From Naumannella cuiyingiana (lineage in GTDB: Bacteria; Actinomycetota; Actinomycetes; Propionibacteriales; Propionibacteriaceae): DNA of 64,000 bases. Under the pieces are notes generated by a model that had not been told where the DNA came from, searched no databases, and saw only the letters and a program-made list of their open reading frames with translations. Positions 11,296 to 26,151 of this stretch are shown one piece after another (positions within the stretch are counted from its first letter, which is position 1; each line of letters begins with the position of its first letter). The stretch covers positions 1,116,001 to 1,180,000 of the forward strand of contig NZ_JACBZS010000001.1 of the NCBI RefSeq assembly GCF_013408305.1, written 5' to 3'. The translations under genes were made by a program, and so were the position numbers.

Positions 11296-11443
11296 GACGG
11301 AGCCTGACCCGCGCCTGGGGCGGCGAAGCGCACCCGCCTGCTGCGCTCACCCAACACCTGCGCGGTGACCCAACAGCTACAGGTGTTGGGTCACCGCGCA
11401 GGTGTTGGGTGAGCGGGGCTTCAGCGACCGGCCGCTTCTCCGG
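11296..11443. repeat. 148-bp hairpin repeat, copy 2
   Basis: It aligns without gaps to copy 1 and has the same perfect 31-bp arms (11345-11375 and 11384-11414). Differences are concentrated outside the stem, plus one in the loop. It lies between the convergent VOC gene and rpoC. Confidence 0.9.
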
Positions 11444-11478
11444 TCTTGCGGACACCCGCGGCGAACGAGGACGCGAAC

Positions 11479-11507
11479 GAGGGCCGGGCGCCACGCGCCC
11501 GGCCCTC
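11479..11507 (-). terminator. rpoC terminator
   Basis: A perfect 12-bp GC-rich stem with a 5-base loop stands about 36 bases beyond the rpoC stop. The T tract on the minus strand is broken (TCGTTCG). The position and stem strength make it the likely end of the rpoBC transcript. Confidence 0.65.
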
Positions 11508-11543
11508 GCCTGCCCCGATCGCTCAGCGATCGCTCAGCTCAAC

Positions 11544-15398
<3,855 letters not shown>

Positions 15399-15514
15399 GT
15401 GTTTTCCGTCCCTATGTCAGTGAAATGGTGTCAGTGGTGAAGAGAGTCTGGATCGTGGTGGATGACGAATGACCGCGTCCGGCGGGGACCGGCGTACCGA
15501 TCCCCGCCCGCGGA

Positions 15515-18500
15515 TCACACCTCTTCGACGTCGGCGAATCCCTCGCCCGGACGCCGGGACAGGTCGATGCCGAACTCGTCGGAGGAGCGGTAGTTGTCCT
15601 CCTCGGTGTCGCGCAGCTCGACCAGGGACCCGTCGCCGGAGAGCACCTCGACGTTCAGGCAGAGCGACTTCATCTCCTTGACCAGCACCTTGAACGACTC
15701 GGGGATGCCGGGCTCGGGGATGTTCTCGCCCTTGACGATGGCCTCATAGACCTTGACGCGACCGCTCACGTCGTCGGACTTGATGGTCAGCAGCTCCTGC
15801 AGGGCCCACGCGGCGCCGTACGCCTCGAGCGCCCAGACCTCCATCTCGCCGAACCGCTGGCCACCGAACTGGGCCTTACCGCCCAGCGGCTGCTGCGTGA
15901 TCATCGAGTACGGGCCGGTCGAGCGCGCGTGGATCTTGTCGTCGACCAGGTGGTGCAGCTTCAGCATGTACATGTAGCCGACACCGATCGGGTCCGGGTA
16001 GGGCTCGCCGGAGCGGCCGTCGAACAGCTTGGCCTTGCCGCTGTCGTTGACCAGGCGTACCCCGTCGCGATTGGCCAGGCCGTGCGACAGCAGACCGGTG
16101 ACCTCCTGCTCGGTGGCGCCGTCGAAGACGGGCGTCGCGAGCCGGGAGTCCCCGTCGACCTTCCCCAGCCCGACGCTCTTCAGGCGGTCGGCCCACTCCT
16201 CGCCCGCCGGCACATCGGAGATGTCCCAACCGGTCTTCGCGACCCAGCCGAGGTGCATCTCGAGCACCTGGCCGAGGTTCATCCGGCCGGGTACGCCGAG
16301 CGGGTTCAGCACGATGTCGACCGGCGTACCGTCCTCGAGGAACGGCATGTCCTCCTCGGGCAGGATCTTCGCGATCACACCCTTGTTTCCGTGCCGGCCG
16401 GCGAGCTTGTCGCCGTCGCTGATCTTGCGCTTCTGCGCGACGTAGACGCGGACCAACTGGTTCACGCCCGGGGCGAGCTCGTCGCCCTCGTCGCGGTCGA
16501 AGACCCGGACGCCGATCACCGTGCCGGACTCGCCGTGCGGCACCTTCATCGAGGTGTCGCGGACCTCGCGCGCCTTCTCGCCGAAGATCGCGCGGAGCAG
16601 CCGCTCCTCCGGGGTCAGCTCGGTCTCGCCCTTCGGGGTGACCTTGCCGACCAGGATGTCGCCGGTCGAGACCTCAGCGCCGATGCGGATGATGCCGCGC
16701 TCGTCGAGATTGGCCAGCATCTCCTCGTTGACGTTCGGGATGTCGCGGGTGATCTCCTCGGCACCGAGCTTGGTGTCGCGGGCGTCGACCTCGTGCTCCT
16801 CGATGTGGATCGAGGTGAGGACGTCGTCGGCCACCAGCCGCTGGGACAAGATGATCGCGTCCTCGTAGTTGTGGCCCTCCCACGGCATGAACGCCACCAG
16901 CAGGTTGCGGCCCAGCGCCACCTCGGCGCCGTCGGTCGCGGGACCGTCGGCGAGCGGCGTACCGGCCTCGACCCGATCACCCTCGGCAACCAGCGGCCGC
17001 TGGTTGATGCAGGTGCCGGCGTTCGAGCGACGGAACTTGGCCAGCCGGTAGGTCTGGTAGGTGCCGTCGTCGTTGGTCACGTCGACCAGGTCGGCGCTCA
17101 CGCTGGTGACCACGCCCGGCTTCTCCGCAACGGTGACGTCGCCGACATCGACGGCGGCGCGGTACTCCATGCCGGTGCCGACGAAGGGTGCCTCCGAACG
17201 GATCAGCGGCACGGCCTGGCGCTGCATGTTCGAGCCCATCAGCGCCCGGGAGGCGTCGTCGTGCTCGAGGAAGGGGATCAGCGCGGTCGCGACCGACACC
17301 ATCTGGCGCGGCGAGACGTCCATGTACTGCACCTCGGCGCGCGGCACGGTGTCCACATCGCCGTGGTGCTTGCGGACCAGGACGCGCTCCTCGGCGAACG
17401 AGCTGTCGTCGTTCAGGCGCGCATTGGCCTGGGCGATGACGAAGCGATCCTCCTCGTCGGCGGTCAGGTAGTCGATGTCGTCGGTGACGACGCCGTTCTC
17501 GACCTTGCGGTAGGGGGTCTCGATGAAGCCGAACGGATTCACCCGCGCGAACGACGCGAGCGAGCCGATCAGGCCGATGTTCGGACCTTCCGGGGTCTCG
17601 ATCGGGCACATCCGGCCGTAGTGGCTGGGGTGCACGTCGCGGACCTCCATCTGGGCCCGGTCGCGGGAGATGCCGCCGGGGCCCAGCGCCGATAGCCGCC
17701 GCTTGTGGGTCAGGCCCGCGAGCGGGTTGTTCTGGTCCATGAACTGGCTGAGCTGGCTGGTGCCGAAGAACTCGCGCAGCGCCGCGGTGACCGGGCGGAT
17801 GTTGATCAGGGTCTGCGGCGTGATCGCCTCGATGTCCTGGGTCGTCATCCGGTCGCGGACCACGCGCTCCATCCGGCCGAGTCCGGTGCGCAACTGGTTC
17901 TGGATCAGCTCGCCGACGGTACGCAGCCGCCGGTTGCCGAAGTGGTCGATGTCGTCCTCCTCGACGAGGATCTCCCGATCCTCGGCGGCGGGCAGCGTCT
18001 CGCGGCCCTCGTGCAGCGCCACCAGGTAGCGGATCGCGGCGACGATGTCGGAGGTGGTCAGCACCTGGGTGTCGAACGGCTCGTCCAGGCCGAGCTTCTT
18101 GTTGATCTTGTAACGGCCGACCTTGGCGAGGTCGTAGCGCTTCGGGTTGAAGTAGTAGTTCTCCAGCAACTGCTGCGCGGCCTCGCGGGTCGGCGGCTCG
18201 CCCGGACGGAGCTTGCGGTAGATGTCGAGCAGCGCCTCGTCGGTGTTGGCGGTGTGGTCCTTCTCCAGCGTCAGCCGGATGGACTCGGAGTCGCCGAACT
18301 CGGACAGGATCTGCTCCTCGGTCCAGCCGAGGGCCTTGAGCAGGACGGTGACGTTCTGCTTGCGCTTACGATCCAGGCGCACGCCGACCAGGTCGCGCTT
18401 GTCGATCTCGAACTCCAGCCACGCGCCGCGCGACGGGATGATCTTGCAGGTGAAGATGTCCTTGTCCGACGTCTTGTCCGGGGTCTGCTCGAAGTAGACG

Positions 18501-19009
18501 CCCGGGGAGCGGACGAGCTGGGAGACGACGACGCGCTCGGAGCCGTTGACGACGAAGGTGCCCTTGTCGGTCATCAGCGGGAAGTCGCCGATGAAGACGG
18601 TCTGGGACTTGATCTCGCCGGTCTCGTTGTTCACGAACTCGGCGGTGACGAACAGCGGCGCGGCGTAGGTGACGTCGCGCTCCTTGCACTCATCGACCGA
18701 GAACTTGGGCTCCTCGAAGCGATGGTCGCGAAACGACAGCGACATCGTGCCGGGGTAGTCCTCGATCGGGGAGATCTCGGCGAACATCTCCTCCAGGCCG
18801 GAGCGGGTGTTGACGTCGGTGCGGCCCTCCTCCAGGGCCTTGGCGACCCGGTCCTGCCAGGCCTGGTTACCGACCAGCCAGTCGAAGGACTGGATCTGCA
18901 GGTCGAGGAGGTCGGGGACCTCCATGGGTTCGGCGATCTTGGCGAAAGAGATACGGCCGGTGTTGGATACAACGTTGGTGTTCTTCGAGGCGGTGCGCGA
19001 GGCGGCCAA
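15515..19009 (-). CDS. rpoB: RNA polymerase beta subunit
   Basis: The 1164-residue beta subunit starts at a TTG (19009) preceded by GGAAGGA at good spacing; the protein then begins [12 protein letters not shown], as in other actinobacterial RpoB. The frame is open 57 codons upstream, but that part is promoter and leader. The rifampicin pocket, [21 protein letters not shown] followed by LSALGP, has wild-type residues at the common resistance positions (D, H and S), so rifamycin sensitivity is expected. It is separated from rplL by 43 kb, although the two genes share a strand. Confidence 0.98.
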   Translation of the reverse strand: MAASRTASKNTNVVSNTGRISFAKIAEPMEVPDLLDLQIQSFDWLVGNQAWQDRVAKALEEGRTDVNTRSGLEEMFAEISPIEDYPGTMSLSFRDHRFEEPKFSVDECKERDVTYAAPLFVTAEFVNNETGEIKSQTVFIGDFPLMTDKGTFVVNGSERVVVSQLVRSPGVYFEQTPDKTSDKDIFTCKIIPSRGAWLEFEIDKRDLVGVRLDRKRKQNVTVLLKALGWTEEQILSEFGDSESIRLTLEKDHTANTDEALLDIYRKLRPGEPPTREAAQQLLENYYFNPKRYDLAKVGRYKINKKLGLDEPFDTQVLTTSDIVAAIRYLVALHEGRETLPAAEDREILVEEDDIDHFGNRRLRTVGELIQNQLRTGLGRMERVVRDRMTTQDIEAITPQTLINIRPVTAALREFFGTSQLSQFMDQNNPLAGLTHKRRLSALGPGGISRDRAQMEVRDVHPSHYGRMCPIETPEGPNIGLIGSLASFARVNPFGFIETPYRKVENGVVTDDIDYLTADEEDRFVIAQANARLNDDSSFAEERVLVRKHHGDVDTVPRAEVQYMDVSPRQMVSVATALIPFLEHDDASRALMGSNMQRQAVPLIRSEAPFVGTGMEYRAAVDVGDVTVAEKPGVVTSVSADLVDVTNDDGTYQTYRLAKFRRSNAGTCINQRPLVAEGDRVEAGTPLADGPATDGAEVALGRNLLVAFMPWEGHNYEDAIILSQRLVADDVLTSIHIEEHEVDARDTKLGAEEITRDIPNVNEEMLANLDERGIIRIGAEVSTGDILVGKVTPKGETELTPEERLLRAIFGEKAREVRDTSMKVPHGESGTVIGVRVFDRDEGDELAPGVNQLVRVYVAQKRKISDGDKLAGRHGNKGVIAKILPEEDMPFLEDGTPVDIVLNPLGVPGRMNLGQVLEMHLGWVAKTGWDISDVPAGEEWADRLKSVGLGKVDGDSRLATPVFDGATEQEVTGLLSHGLANRDGVRLVNDSGKAKLFDGRSGEPYPDPIGVGYMYMLKLHHLVDDKIHARSTGPYSMITQQPLGGKAQFGGQRFGEMEVWALEAYGAAWALQELLTIKSDDVSGRVKVYEAIVKGENIPEPGIPESFKVLVKEMKSLCLNVEVLSGDGSLVELRDTEEDNYRSSDEFGIDLSRRPGEGFADVEEV

Positions 19010-19100
19010 CAGTTCGGTCCTTCCAGAACAGCGAAGTTTTTCGGCACACTGGACGGCCCGTGTCAAGACGGGTCGGCAGGTAGCGATGGGGCAAGGACAC

Positions 19101-19129
19101 AGCTTAGGCGCTCGGGCGCGAAGAGTCAA
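19101..19129 (-). promoter_or_regulatory. rpoB promoter P1
   Basis: TTGACT (19124-19129) and TAAGCT (19101-19106) are spaced by 17 bases on the minus strand. It is the best housekeeping-type promoter upstream of rpoB and would give a leader of about 85 bases. It implies that rpoBC no longer depends on read-through from rplJL. Confidence 0.6.
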
Positions 19130-19181
19130 CTGCCTGCGGGCAGGACCGACAGCACCGGTCAAATCGCCCGGCGCGGGCACA

Positions 19182-19209
19182 AGAATACATAGCCGGGGGC
19201 CGCTGGCAA
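19182..19209 (-). promoter_or_regulatory. Possible second rpoB promoter
   Basis: TTGCCA (19204-19209) and TATTCT (19182-19187) are 16 bases apart on the minus strand, about 80 bases upstream of P1. The match is moderate. The remainder of 19010-19303 has no gene. An 8-bp GC hairpin at 19266-19298 lies after the malic enzyme stop and could be its weak terminator. Confidence 0.35.
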
Positions 19210-19303
19210 GGACTCGACATGCCCAACTTCGGCGAGATGCCCGGCGGGGACGCCGCCGGCCGCGGGCCCGCCGCCCCTTCTGCCCGGGAACGGCGGGCGT
19301 CGC

Positions 19304-20503
19304 TCAGGCGCCGGCCCAGGCCAGGCGTACCGCCTCGGAGACCGCGGGCACCACCCGGGCGTCGAACGGGCTCGGGATGATCAGGTCCGGCCGCAACTCG
19401 TCGACGATGACATCGGAGAGGGCGTCGACGGCGGCGAGCTTCATCGGCTCGGTGATGTCGGTCGCGCCGGCGTCGAGGGCGCCGAGGAAGACGCCCGGGA
19501 AGGCCAGGACGTTGTTGATCTGGTTCGGGAAGTCGCTGCGTCCGGTGGCGACCACGCTCGCGTAGCGGCCCGCGATGCCGGGGTGGATCTCCGGCGTCGG
19601 ATTGGACAGGGCGAAGATGATCGGGTCCGGCGCCATCGTGGCGATCAGCTCCTCGGGCACCGTCCCCCCGGACAGCCCGACGAAGACGTCGGCGCCGCGC
19701 AGCGCCTCGGCCATTCCACCGGCGATTCCGGTGCGGTTGGTCCAGCCGAGCAGCTCACGCTTGACGGGCGTCAGGTCGGTGCGGTGCGGGCCGATCACGC
19801 CGCGCGAGTCGAGCAGCACGATCTCGGCAACACCGTGGGCGGCGAGCATCTTCGCGGTGGCGATACCGGCCGCGCCCGCTCCGGCCACGACAACCTTCAA
19901 GGAGCCGTCGGTACGCCCGGTCAGCCGGCGCGCATTGCGCATGGCGGCCGTCACCACGATCGCGGTGCCGTGCTGGTCGTCGTGCATCACCGGGATGTCG
20001 AGCCGTTCGCGCAGCCGGTCCTCGATCTCGAAGCAGCGCGGCGCGGAGATGTCTTCGAGGTTGATCGCGCCGAACGACGGCGCCAGGTTTGCCACGGTCT
20101 CGACGAAGGCGTCGACGTCGGTGGTGTCCAGCGCGACCGGGAACGAGGCCAGCCCCGCGAACTCGGTGAACAGGCAGGACTTGCCCTCCATCACCGGCAG
20201 GGCGGCCGTGGGACCGATGTCGCCCAGGCCGAGCACCGCGGTCCCGTCGGTGATCACGGCGACGGTACGCGGGGCGCCCAGATAGGCGCGGGCCTCGCTC
20301 GGGTGGCTCGCGATGCGCCGCGACACCTCGGCCACGCCCGGGGTGTAGACGAGCGAGAGGTCGGCGGCGTCGCGGATCGGGTGGCGGGCCCCGATGGCGA
20401 GTTTGCCGCCGCGGTGGGCGTCGAAGACGGGTTCCAGGCCGGGCTCGATCGGCGGCGGCGCCTGCGGCGTTTCGGGCGCGGAAGTCTCGTGCTGTTGAGT
20501 CAT
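19304..20503 (-). CDS. NAD(P)-dependent malic enzyme
   Basis: The enzyme decarboxylates malate to pyruvate, forming NADH or NADPH. The 399-residue product is of the short bacterial type. It has the malic N-domain ([27 protein letters not shown]) and the NAD-binding domain ([15 protein letters not shown]). Catalytic-site segments HDDQHGTA and [10 protein letters not shown] are intact. It has its own upstream region and is not part of the RNA polymerase operon. Cofactor preference cannot be read with confidence. Confidence 0.95.
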   Translation of the reverse strand: MTQQHETSAPETPQAPPPIEPGLEPVFDAHRGGKLAIGARHPIRDAADLSLVYTPGVAEVSRRIASHPSEARAYLGAPRTVAVITDGTAVLGLGDIGPTAALPVMEGKSCLFTEFAGLASFPVALDTTDVDAFVETVANLAPSFGAINLEDISAPRCFEIEDRLRERLDIPVMHDDQHGTAIVVTAAMRNARRLTGRTDGSLKVVVAGAGAAGIATAKMLAAHGVAEIVLLDSRGVIGPHRTDLTPVKRELLGWTNRTGIAGGMAEALRGADVFVGLSGGTVPEELIATMAPDPIIFALSNPTPEIHPGIAGRYASVVATGRSDFPNQINNVLAFPGVFLGALDAGATDITEPMKLAAVDALSDVIVDELRPDLIIPSPFDARVVPAVSEAVRLAWAGA

Positions 20504-20817
20504 GGCGGGAAAATCCTCTGCTTGCTGATCGTTCTTCGCGAGGATCGCCCGCGTGCTCGGTCACCGGGGTTTCCGGTCGCGGTCATCCTCGCACAGGGCC
20601 GCGCGGGCACTCGCGCAGGTCGGGCCGAGCGCCGCGTACCCACCTCTCGGGACCATCCCGCACCGCGGGACGCCACACTGGGCCGCCACGACGACGACCG
20701 TGCGATCGTGACGCGCCGGGCGGTTCGTGCCGGCCGAACCCGGGGGGCCGCGCCCTAGACTGCACCGCGGGCGATGGTGATCAACCTCCCGACCCACCCC
20801 CCGAGCCAGGAGGATCC
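20504..20817. other. Divergent intergenic region
   Basis: The 314 bases between malic enzyme and the glycosyltransferase contain no supportable gene. A TAGACT at 20755-20760 could be a -10 for the glycosyltransferase, but there is no convincing -35. Short open frames here look random for this base composition. Confidence 0.5.
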
Positions 20818-22035
20818 GTGAGCAACGACGGGCACCCGCCCACCGGCGACGGGTCCGCCGCTTCGACCCTGCGCATTCTTGCGTTCGGCACCTATCAGGC
20901 GGACACGCATCCGCGGGTCCGCGCCCTGATCGAGGGATTGCGCGAACTCGGACACGAGGTCATCGAGGTCAACGAGCCGCTGGGCCTGTCGACTGCCGAA
21001 CGGGTCGCGATGTTGCGCAGGTTCTGGCGGCTCCCGGCGCTGGGCGTCCGGATCGCCCATCGTTGGGCCCGCCTGATTCGGCGTGGGCGTCGGGCGGTGC
21101 GTGAGGCCGCCCGCCGCGGGCAACCGGTCGACGCCGTTCTGGTCGGCTATCTGGCCCATTTCGACGTGCGGCTCGCCCGGCGAGTGTTTCGCGACCAACT
21201 GATCCTGCTGGATCACCTGATCTTCGCCGCCAACACGGCGACGGACCGGGGCCAGAAATCGCCGGTGATCAACCGGGCGCTCCAGCGGCTCGACCATCGG
21301 GCGATGAGCGCTGCCGACGTGATCGTGGTGGACACCGCCGAGCATCGCGACCGCGTACCGGAGGAACTCCGCGCCCGTGCCGTCGTCTGTCCGGTCGGCG
21401 CGGACGCGAGCTGGTTCCGCGCGGGCGCCGCCGCAGCACCACCAGATCTTGCCGCGACCGGAGAACTTCGGGTCGTCTTCTACGGCCTGTACACCCCGTT
21501 GCAGGGGGCCGAGGTGATCGGATCGGCCCTCCGCCTGCTGGCCGACCAACCCATCCGGGCGACCATGATCGGCAGCGGCCAGGACCTGCCGAGGGCTCGC
21601 CGCCTGGCCGGCGCAGGCGCCCGCGCCGAATGGATCGACTGGGTCCCGGCGGACCAGCTCCCCGCGGTGGTCGCGGACCATCATGTCGCGCTCGGCATCT
21701 TCGGCACCTCCGACAAGGCGCGCAACGTCGTGCCGAACAAGGTGTACCAGTCGGCGGCGGCAGGCTGCGCGATCGTCACCTCGGACACGGCCCCGCAGCG
21801 CCGGGCGCTCGCCGGTCAGGTCGAACTCGTCGATCCCGGGTCACCGGAGCAACTCGCCGCGGCCCTTCGCCGACTGCAGTCCGATCCGCAACTGCTGGCG
21901 AGCCGGCGCCGTCAGGCAGCCGCGCTCGCTGCCCGCGAGTTCTCCGCGGCCGCGGCCGCACAACCGCTGGCCGCCCGCGTCGACGAGATACTCAGACGTC
22001 CCGCCACGCCGGGGGCCATGATCACTTGCGGATGA
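20818..22035 (+). CDS. GT4-type glycosyltransferase
   Basis: The 405-residue product has a GT-B fold pattern: an N-terminal acceptor domain from ILAFGTYQADTHPRVRAL, and a C-terminal donor domain with FYGLYTPLQGAEVIGSAL and the VVPNKVYQSAAAGCAIVTSDT segment that binds the sugar nucleotide. It is a cytoplasmic or membrane-associated glycosyltransferase, probably for a cell-surface glycan or polysaccharide. A strong AGGAGG precedes the GTG start. It converges with the rml operon (48-base gap), so dTDP-rhamnose is a plausible donor. I see no firm link to the biosynthetic island. Confidence 0.8.
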   Translation: MSNDGHPPTGDGSAASTLRILAFGTYQADTHPRVRALIEGLRELGHEVIEVNEPLGLSTAERVAMLRRFWRLPALGVRIAHRWARLIRRGRRAVREAARRGQPVDAVLVGYLAHFDVRLARRVFRDQLILLDHLIFAANTATDRGQKSPVINRALQRLDHRAMSAADVIVVDTAEHRDRVPEELRARAVVCPVGADASWFRAGAAAAPPDLAATGELRVVFYGLYTPLQGAEVIGSALRLLADQPIRATMIGSGQDLPRARRLAGAGARAEWIDWVPADQLPAVVADHHVALGIFGTSDKARNVVPNKVYQSAAAGCAIVTSDTAPQRRALAGQVELVDPGSPEQLAAALRRLQSDPQLLASRRRQAAALAAREFSAAAAAQPLAARVDEILRRPATPGAMITCG

Positions 22036-22083
22036 TCGTGGCGCCGCGCCGTCGCAGCCGGCCCTGAGCGTCGACGACGAAAG

Positions 22084-22968
22084 TCAGTCCGGTGGCGGGC
22101 CGCTCCGATGCCGGACAAGATCGGCGAGATAGGTCCCGTAGCCGCTCTTCCCCAGCTCACGCGCGGCCTCCAGCAGTTGGTCATCGCTGAGCAGGCCGCG
22201 CCGCCAGCCGATCTCCTCGGGACAGCCGATGGACAGGCCCTGGCGGTGCTGGATGGTACGCACGAACTCACTCGCCTCGTGCATGCTCTCGAAGGTACCG
22301 GTGTCCAGCCAGGCGGTGCCGCGCGGCAGCAGTTCCACGCGGAGCGCCCCGTCGTCGAGGTAGCTGCGATTCAGATCGGTGATCTCCAACTCGCCCCGGG
22401 CCGAGGGGCGAAGCGATCGAGCCCGCTCCACCACGGTGCGGTCGTAGAAGTACAGGCCGGGAACCGCATAGTTGCTCTTCGGCTCCGCGGGCTTCTCCTC
22501 CAACCCCAGCACCTTGCCGTCCGCCCCGAACTCCACCACGCCGTACGCGCGCGGCTCGCGTACCCAGTAGCCGAAGATCAAACCGCCGGCCGGGTCGGTG
22601 TAGTGGGCCAGGCGCGTCCCCAGGCCGGGGCCGTGGAAGATGTTGTCCCCGAGCACCAGGGCGACCGGCTCGTCGCCGATGTGCTCGGCTCCGATCAGGA
22701 AGGCCTGGGCGAGGCCGTCGGGCGAGCTCTGCGCCGCGTAGGACAAGGAGACGCCGAATCGCGACCCGTCGCCGAGCAACCGTTGGAACTGCGGCTGATC
22801 GGCCGGAGTCGTGATCACCAGGATGTCGTCGATCCCGGCAAGCATCAGCGTACTCAGCGGGAAGTAGATCATCGGCTTGTCATAGACCGGGACGAGCTGC
22901 TTGCTGATGCCTTGGGTGATCGGCCACAACCGGGTGCCCGACCCGCCGGCAAGGATGATCCCCTTCAC
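22084..22968 (-). CDS. rmlA: Glucose-1-phosphate thymidylyltransferase
   Basis: RmlA makes dTDP-glucose from glucose-1-phosphate and dTTP, the first step to dTDP-deoxysugars. The 294-residue product begins [18 protein letters not shown] (nucleotide-binding loop). It carries [17 protein letters not shown] and [13 protein letters not shown], all diagnostic of short-form RmlA. It is the last gene of the rmlB-rmlCD-rmlA operon and overlaps rmlCD by 4 bases (ATGA). Confidence 0.96.
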   Translation of the reverse strand: MKGIILAGGSGTRLWPITQGISKQLVPVYDKPMIYFPLSTLMLAGIDDILVITTPADQPQFQRLLGDGSRFGVSLSYAAQSSPDGLAQAFLIGAEHIGDEPVALVLGDNIFHGPGLGTRLAHYTDPAGGLIFGYWVREPRAYGVVEFGADGKVLGLEEKPAEPKSNYAVPGLYFYDRTVVERARSLRPSARGELEITDLNRSYLDDGALRVELLPRGTAWLDTGTFESMHEASEFVRTIQHRQGLSIGCPEEIGWRRGLLSDDQLLEAARELGKSGYGTYLADLVRHRSGPPPD

Positions 22969-24350
22969 CGGCCCTCCTCCGCCTGTCCCTGCATCGCGAC
23001 CTCCGGTGGTCGGTATCCCGCAGCCTCGATCTTGTCGAGGCGCAACGTGCTGTTGGCCGGTCGGGGCGCATGCGAGCGATCGCCGAAGAACTCGGCCGAG
23101 CTCACCGGGGCGACGGCGCCCGGCTCGCGGCCGGCCGCGGTGAACACGTCCTGGGCGATGCCGGCCCAGGTCCGGGACGGGCCCGCATCGGTCACGTTGT
23201 AGGTTCCGTGGGGCGCCCGGGTACGCAACAGGTGCGCGACCGCGGCGGCGATGGTGGCGGTGTGGCTGAGGCGCCCGCGTTGATCATCGACCACCTTCGG
23301 CGACACCCCCTGGTCGGCCAGTCGGCGCATGGTCGCGACGAAGTTGTGACCCGCACCGATCACCCAGCTCGTCCGGATCAGGTAGTGCCGCTGCGCACAC
23401 CCCGCGGCGAGATCGCCGGCGGCCTTGGACTGGCCGTAGACGCTCAGCGGCGCGAGCGGAGAGTCCTCACCCCAGGACTCGTCTGCCCCGTCGAAGACGT
23501 AGTCGGTCGAGAAGTGCACCAGCGTGGCGCGGGCACGGTTGACCGCCCGTGTCAGCGCGGCAACGGCGCTGGCGTTGACGGCCCAGGCCTCGCGCCGGCC
23601 CTGTGCTGTCTCCGCCTCGTCGACCGCGGTGTAGGCCGCCGCGTTGATCACCACGTCGTAGCGAGACAGGTCGTAGGCCTCGACGGCGGCGAGGTCGCTG
23701 AGATCCAGTTCGGACCGGGTGATCTGGCGGGCGTCGGGGAACTCATCCAACAGGGCCGACGCCACCTGCCCGCCGCCGAGGATCGCGATGGATCGCGCGG
23801 CGGCGGGAACGACCTGCTCCAGCATCGGATGCGTGCGGTCGGCGTCCGACAGCACCGCCCGATCGAGCGGGATCGGCCACTCGATGCCCAGTTCGGGGTC
23901 GGCAAGATTGACCATCGTGTAGGCGGCGTCGGGTCGCCAGTGCTCGTTGACGAGATAGGAATAGGCGGTGTCCGGCTCCAGGGTCTGAAAACCGTTGCCC
24001 ACTCCGCGAGGCACGAAGACTGCGGCCGCCGGGTCGACCTCGCGCGTGACCACCCGACCGAACCCCTCGCCGGCGCGCAGATCGACCCACACTCCCAGGA
24101 CGCGGCCGGTGACGACGGAGATGAGCTTGTCCCACGGTTCGGCGTGGATGCCCCGCGTGGTGCCGGCGGCGGCGTTGAACGACACGTTCTGCTGGACGGG
24201 TCCGAAGTCCGGCAGCCCCAGCCCGGTCATCTTGTCCCGCTGCCAGTTCTCCTTGAACCAGCCGCGCCGGTCCCCGTGCACCGGCAGGTCGAGGAACAAC
24301 AGTCCCGGAATCGGGGTCTCGCGAATCGCCAGGTTGCCCGCGTCGGTCAC
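22965..24350 (-). CDS. Bifunctional RmlC-RmlD
   Basis: This 461-residue protein fuses two steps of dTDP-L-rhamnose synthesis. Residues about 1-185 are the 3,5-epimerase cupin ([34 protein letters not shown]), and about 190-461 are the 4-keto reductase ([30 protein letters not shown] with the YxxxK pair). The same fusion is known in several Actinobacteria. The GTG at 24350 overlaps the rmlB stop (GTGA), so the 42 upstream codons of open frame were excluded. Its presence means the operon is complete for dTDP-rhamnose and may serve the cell envelope rather than the island. Confidence 0.93.
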   Translation of the reverse strand: MTDAGNLAIRETPIPGLLFLDLPVHGDRRGWFKENWQRDKMTGLGLPDFGPVQQNVSFNAAAGTTRGIHAEPWDKLISVVTGRVLGVWVDLRAGEGFGRVVTREVDPAAAVFVPRGVGNGFQTLEPDTAYSYLVNEHWRPDAAYTMVNLADPELGIEWPIPLDRAVLSDADRTHPMLEQVVPAAARSIAILGGGQVASALLDEFPDARQITRSELDLSDLAAVEAYDLSRYDVVINAAAYTAVDEAETAQGRREAWAVNASAVAALTRAVNRARATLVHFSTDYVFDGADESWGEDSPLAPLSVYGQSKAAGDLAAGCAQRHYLIRTSWVIGAGHNFVATMRRLADQGVSPKVVDDQRGRLSHTATIAAAVAHLLRTRAPHGTYNVTDAGPSRTWAGIAQDVFTAAGREPGAVAPVSSAEFFGDRSHAPRPANSTLRLDKIEAAGYRPPEVAMQGQAEEGR

Positions 24351-25345
24351 TGGCCGCTCCTTCGGTACTTGGCCTCGGTCTCGCTCTTCACGCCTCGCCA
24401 CCAGTCCTCGTTCTCGCGGTACCACTCGACCGTGTCCCGAAGGCCGGCAGTGAAGTCGACGCGTACCGGTGACCATCCGAGTTGATCACGCAGCGCACCG
24501 GCGTCGATCGCGTAACGAAGATCATGGCCCGCACGATCGGCGACCTGGTCGAAATCATCGACATCGCGGCCGAAGATCGCCAACAGCTCCCGGACCACCG
24601 CCAGGTTGCTCCTTTCGCCGTCGGCTCCGATCAGGTAGGTCTCCCCGATCTGCCCGGAGTCCAGGATGGTCAGCACCGCCGAGGAGTGATCATCGACGTG
24701 GATCCAGTCCCGAACATTGGCGCCGCGACCGTAGACGCGCGGGCGGACGCCGTCGATCAGGTTGGTGATCTGGCGGGGGATGAACTTCTCCACGTGCTGG
24801 CGTGGGCCGTAGTTGTTGGAACAGTTCGAGATGGTGGCGGCCACCCCAAAGGTACGGACCCAGGCGCGCACCAGGTGATCCGATCCCGCCTTGGTGGCCG
24901 AGTAGGGCGAGGAGGGCCGGTACGGGGTCTGCGCCGTGAACCTGGTCGGATCGTCCAGGGCAAGATCGCCATAGACCTCGTCGGTCGAGATGTGGTGCAG
25001 CCGTACGCCGTGCCTGCGCACGGCTTCCAACACCTCGTAGGTGCCCAGCACATTGGACCGCACGAACTCCCCGGGCCCCAGGATCGAGTTGTCGTTGTGC
25101 GATTCGGCCGCGAAGTGCACCACGGCATCGACGCGCGCGACCGTGGCGTCTGTGATCTCGGCGTCGCAGATGTCCCCGATCACGACCTCCACCCGGTCTG
25201 CCGGCAGCCCGGCAAGGGAGTCGCGCCGCGCCGCGTACCCCAGCTTGTCCACGACGATCGCGTCGTGATCGGTGTGCGCACACAGGTGGTGCACGAAGTT
25301 CGATCCGATGAACCCCAGACCGCCCGTCACGAGAACTGTCGCCAC
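24347..25345 (-). CDS. rmlB: dTDP-glucose 4,6-dehydratase
   Basis: RmlB converts dTDP-glucose to dTDP-4-keto-6-deoxyglucose. The 332-residue extended SDR begins VATVLVTGGLGFIGSNF and has the STDEVYGD and YSATKAGSDH (YxxxK) signatures. The start is GTG at 25345, chosen by homology because the 21 upstream codons are not RmlB-like; no strong ribosome site is visible. It leads the rmlB-rmlCD-rmlA operon. Its product is also the branch point to 4-amino sugars and could feed the aminotransferase at 27281. Confidence 0.94.
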   Translation of the reverse strand: MATVLVTGGLGFIGSNFVHHLCAHTDHDAIVVDKLGYAARRDSLAGLPADRVEVVIGDICDAEITDATVARVDAVVHFAAESHNDNSILGPGEFVRSNVLGTYEVLEAVRRHGVRLHHISTDEVYGDLALDDPTRFTAQTPYRPSSPYSATKAGSDHLVRAWVRTFGVAATISNCSNNYGPRQHVEKFIPRQITNLIDGVRPRVYGRGANVRDWIHVDDHSSAVLTILDSGQIGETYLIGADGERSNLAVVRELLAIFGRDVDDFDQVADRAGHDLRYAIDAGALRDQLGWSPVRVDFTAGLRDTVEWYRENEDWWRGVKSETEAKYRRSGQ

Positions 25346-25553
25346 GAGCGCAACCGTAGCGAAGCGGGGCGCGGGGGGTGCCCAGGCGCCTTCTTGTCGA
25401 TCCGTCAACGGGTGTGGTCCGCCTCATCCCTCCCCAGCGGCGGCTTCGACCTCATGGGCCGCAGGGTCCTGAGGCGACGCGAACCCGCACGCCGGGCGCA
25501 TCGGAGGTCTTACCCGGAGCGGCCTGCTAATCGGATTTCACCTCAACACGAAC

Positions 25554-26042
25554 TCATCTGCGGAAGCGCAAGTTGTAGGTGCCGGCGGTGTCCTCCGCGT
25601 TGGCGGTCTTGACGAATTCACCGCGAACGCCGAAGTAGGCGCCGGTGCCTCCGACGATGGCCGCCGGACCGCTGTCGTCGACGGGTCCCGTCGAGACATA
25701 GATGTCGCCATCGGAAAGGCGCAGGATGCCATCACACAAGAAATTGGCCTGGACCACCGTGCAGGAGTAGTCAGCGCTGCCCTTCTTCTCACCGGCGATA
25801 CTGAACGCGAACTGCACAGTGTCGCCGGACGAGAATCCCTCCGGCGCAATGTCGTTGATCTGGGCGTGCTCGCGCTTCCACGTCAGGTTCAGGACGCGCA
25901 CGCCCGGGAGGTTCTTGGGGCTCGTGGCATCTTCGCCGTTGTCGCCCGGGCTGGCGATCGCCCACGAGGTGGAGGCTGCCACGAGGGCAACTCCCGCAGT
26001 CGCGGCCGCGGCCACTCGGAAGCGGCGTCGTGTGGTAGGCAT
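25554..26042 (-). CDS. Secreted allene-oxide-cyclase-barrel-like protein
   Basis: The 162-residue protein has a signal peptide whose TRRRFRVA start fits a twin-arginine motif, with a hydrophobic core and a probable cleavage near SWAIASP. The mature part ends in IVGGTGAYFGVRGEF, the hallmark of the allene oxide cyclase/dirigent barrel fold. In Actinobacteria such barrels occur both as secreted proteins of unknown role and near natural-product genes. GGAGGAG precedes the ATG at 26042. The frame continues upstream to 26978, but that part is antisense to another gene. The 25346-25553 gap holds nothing I can name. Confidence 0.75.
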   Translation of the reverse strand: MPTTRRRFRVAAAATAGVALVAASTSWAIASPGDNGEDATSPKNLPGVRVLNLTWKREHAQINDIAPEGFSSGDTVQFAFSIAGEKKGSADYSCTVVQANFLCDGILRLSDGDIYVSTGPVDDSGPAAIVGGTGAYFGVRGEFVKTANAEDTAGTYNLRFRR

Positions 26043-26151
26043 TGGCACTCCTCCGTAGGATGACGATGCGACAACGGTGGCCCGGCGGCATCTGTGCCCG
26101 CTTACAAGCGGTGGAAGCCGCGCGGAGTCGGAATGCTGGCAGCATGAGGTC

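Noticed and set aside
10106-11443. Insertion sequence or CRISPR array formed by the hairpin repeats
   Set aside because: There is no transposase, no target-site duplication was identified, and two copies 1190 bases apart with a gene between them do not fit a CRISPR array.
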